A stretch of 64,000 bases of DNA from an uncultured Bryobacterales bacterium (GTDB lineage Bacteria > Acidobacteriota > Terriglobia > Bryobacterales > Bryobacteraceae): assembly GCA_937959285.1 (NCBI GenBank), contig CALGAR010000018.1:117270-181269 (forward strand). The letters are read 5' to 3'. The notes beneath the pieces are model-generated. The model was not told the DNA's origin. It saw only the letters and a list, made by a program, of their open reading frames with translations, and did not search any database. Of this stretch, positions 62,517 through 64,000 are shown piece by piece. Positions within the stretch are counted from its first letter, which is position 1. Each line of letters begins with the position of its first letter. The translations under genes were made by a program, and so were the position numbers.

Positions 62517-64000
62517 ATGGCTGCCCATACCGAGGCAGACCGTTTAGCCTTCCTCTACCGCTTCGTCAGCCGGTTAAACCGGGTACCCGACGCGGCGGCC
62601 CTCTTTGAGCAAGCGCTGGACGCACTCCAGGAATCTCTTGGCGTCTCCCGGTGCGCAATCCTGCTTTATGACGATGATCGGGTGATGCGTTTTGTTGCCT
62701 GGCGCGGCCTGACTCCTGAGTACCGCGCGGCAGCGGAAGGGCACTCGCCGTGGAATCCGGACGATCCCAGCCCGCAGCCCGTGGTTGTCCGCGATACTCT
62801 CGCCGAACCGTCGCTCGCCGCTTACGCGACCGCTTTTATTCGCGAAAACATTCGCGCGATCGCTTTCATCCCTCTCGTCTATGAAATGCACTTGCTTGGT
62901 AAGTTCGTGCTGTACTCGGACAAGCCGTACGAATTCAGCAACGACGAGATCATGCTCGCTTCGACAATCGGCAGCCACGTCGCAGCCAGCGCTGCCCGGC
63001 ATGCCTCGTTGCGGGCGCTGGCGGAACGGGAGCTGCAGCTGCGGCTCGCTACACAGGCGGCTCAGATGGGCGTGTGGGAGTGGGATATCCAGCAGGACCG
63101 AATCACCTCGTCCGGCCGCATGTATCAGATCCTTGGCTTGCCCAGCGGCAGCCACATGGATCGGAAAGCGGCAACAGATCTGATCCACCCCGACGATTTT
63201 GGCCGTGTCCGTGATGTTGTAACCAAGGCTGTCGAGACACGTGGCTCGTGCAGGGATGAGTTTCGAATGCGCCTCCCCTCTGGTGAGTATCGGTGGGTCA
63301 GCATTGCAGGAAATGTCATCGCGGATGAGCACGGACGTCCGGACCGATTATTGGGGACGCTGGTCGACGTGACCGAATCCATGCGGATCCGGCAGACGCT
63401 GGCAAGCGTTCAGGAGCGCTTTTCGCGTTTTATGCGGCACTTGCCCGCCGCAGCGTTCATCAAAGATGCGCAAGGCCGTTACGTCTACGCAAATCCTGTA
63501 GCGGAGAAGGTGCTCGGAGGCGGAATGGCCGACATCGTCGGCAAGTCGGATGACAAAGTACTACCTTCGCAGATTGCCGGCGCTGCTCGCTCGAGTGACT
63601 TGCAGGTGATCGAGAAACGGGAAGCCGTACAGGTGACGGAGACCTTCAATCTGGAGGACGGTCCTCATCACTTCATCGTTAACAAATTCCCCATCGTCGA
63701 GGCGGACGCAAACGTCCTTGTTGGGGCGGTCGCTGTCGACATTACTGAGCGGCTGCAGGCGGAAGAGAAGCTTCGCTCGATCGATGCCCGCCTGGATCTG
63801 GCGATGACAGCCGGGAATATGGGTACATGGGAGTGGCATTTCGGGAGAGGCGTGGTCGTGTGGTCACCGAGCCTGGAGGAGATTCACGGCCTGGCTACCG
63901 GCACCTTCGACGGAACCTTTGAATCGATCAAGCGGCTCATCCATCCCGACGACGCGGACACGGTGATATCGACGGTCCAAACTGCCGCCAACGAGAGAAA
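62517..64000 (+). CDS. GAF and multi-PAS sensor protein (3' truncated by window)
   Basis: A frame of 494 codons that runs off the end of the window without a stop. A GAF domain occupies about residues 10-160 (FEQALDALQESLGVSRCAILLYDDD, IAFIPLVYEMHLLGKFVLYSD). It is followed by PAS/PAC units at about 170-285 (MGVWEWDIQQDRITSSGRMY, IHPDDFGRVRDVV, GTLVDVTES), 295-410 (RFMRHLPAAAFIKDAQGRYVYAN, VAVDITERLQAEE) and 420 onward (MGTWEWHFGRGVVVWSP, LIHPDDADT). A histidine kinase or GGDEF output module would be expected further downstream but is not visible. The ATG at 62517 is favoured because AGGTG lies 8 bases upstream; a GTG at 62508 is an alternative. Confidence 0.85.
   Translation, partial: MAAHTEADRLAFLYRFVSRLNRVPDAAALFEQALDALQESLGVSRCAILLYDDDRVMRFVAWRGLTPEYRAAAEGHSPWNPDDPSPQPVVVRDTLAEPSLAAYATAFIRENIRAIAFIPLVYEMHLLGKFVLYSDKPYEFSNDEIMLASTIGSHVAASAARHASLRALAERELQLRLATQAAQMGVWEWDIQQDRITSSGRMYQILGLPSGSHMDRKAATDLIHPDDFGRVRDVVTKAVETRGSCRDEFRMRLPSGEYRWVSIAGNVIADEHGRPDRLLGTLVDVTESMRIRQTLASVQERFSRFMRHLPAAAFIKDAQGRYVYANPVAEKVLGGGMADIVGKSDDKVLPSQIAGAARSSDLQVIEKREAVQVTETFNLEDGPHHFIVNKFPIVEADANVLVGAVAVDITERLQAEEKLRSIDARLDLAMTAGNMGTWEWHFGRGVVVWSPSLEEIHGLATGTFDGTFESIKRLIHPDDADTVISTVQTAANER

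Overview
The window reads as a chromosomal segment of an Acidobacteriota bacterium, most likely from the Solibacter/Bryobacter side of the phylum. This is inferred from gene families and not from a marker-gene tree. Clues are moderately high GC, an ADOP-type (acidobacterial duplicated orphan permease) FtsX/MacB-like permease, an Oar-like TonB-dependent receptor with a carboxypeptidase-regulatory-like N-terminus, a membrane-anchored regulator whose N-terminal domain is typical of acidobacterial genomes, and exported DUF1080 and FAD_oxidored proteins. No tRNA, rRNA, CRISPR array, transposase or prophage gene was seen. No gap between genes exceeds about 225 bases.

Layout. 1-7.6 kb: end of ppdK with a terminator, an exported DUF1080 protein, an FAH-fold enzyme with a Tat-like leader, an acetate kinase homologue, a PqaA-like alpha/beta hydrolase, a receiver/anti-sigma-kinase hybrid and an OsmC protein. 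7.6-15.9 kb: envelope and mixed genes, namely an M23 peptidase, a polytopic glycosyltransferase-like protein overlapping an SDR, a deoxyhypusine-synthase-like enzyme paired with a small AAA ATPase, an M48 lipoprotein protease and a cation efflux carrier. 16-21.6 kb: PolX, a Nudix hydrolase, and a leftward operon of phosphoglucose isomerase, a 45-residue membrane protein, RNase PH and RdgB. 21.6-31.6 kb: a lipoprotein, TgpA-like transglutaminase, then a housekeeping run apt-ispE-prs-rplY-pth-rpsF-rpsR-rplI, followed by an SDR and a HEAT/SEC-C protein. 31.8-42.6 kb: a PHP-like hydrolase, heptose-phosphate adenylyltransferase, mfd, a SurA-like isomerase, YhaM-like exonuclease, an orphan BlaI-type repressor, and the pyrimidine genes pyrR-pyrB-pyrC. 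42.7-47.7 kb: a UPF0182 membrane protein and a Cu+ P-type ATPase.

47.8-62.4 kb is the most distinctive part. A leftward membrane-anchored regulator faces a rightward unit made of an Oar-like outer-membrane receptor and four tandem paralogous FAD-dependent oxidoreductases, closed by a strong terminator. The four paralogues carry different export signals (two Tat-like, one lipoprotein, one plain Sec) and one has an added golvesin-like C-terminal domain. This looks like a dedicated uptake and periplasmic oxidation locus of unknown substrate. An ADOP permease with its own terminator follows, and the window ends inside a GAF/multi-PAS sensor protein.

All function calls come from reading motifs and from general knowledge of the families. 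No database search was run.
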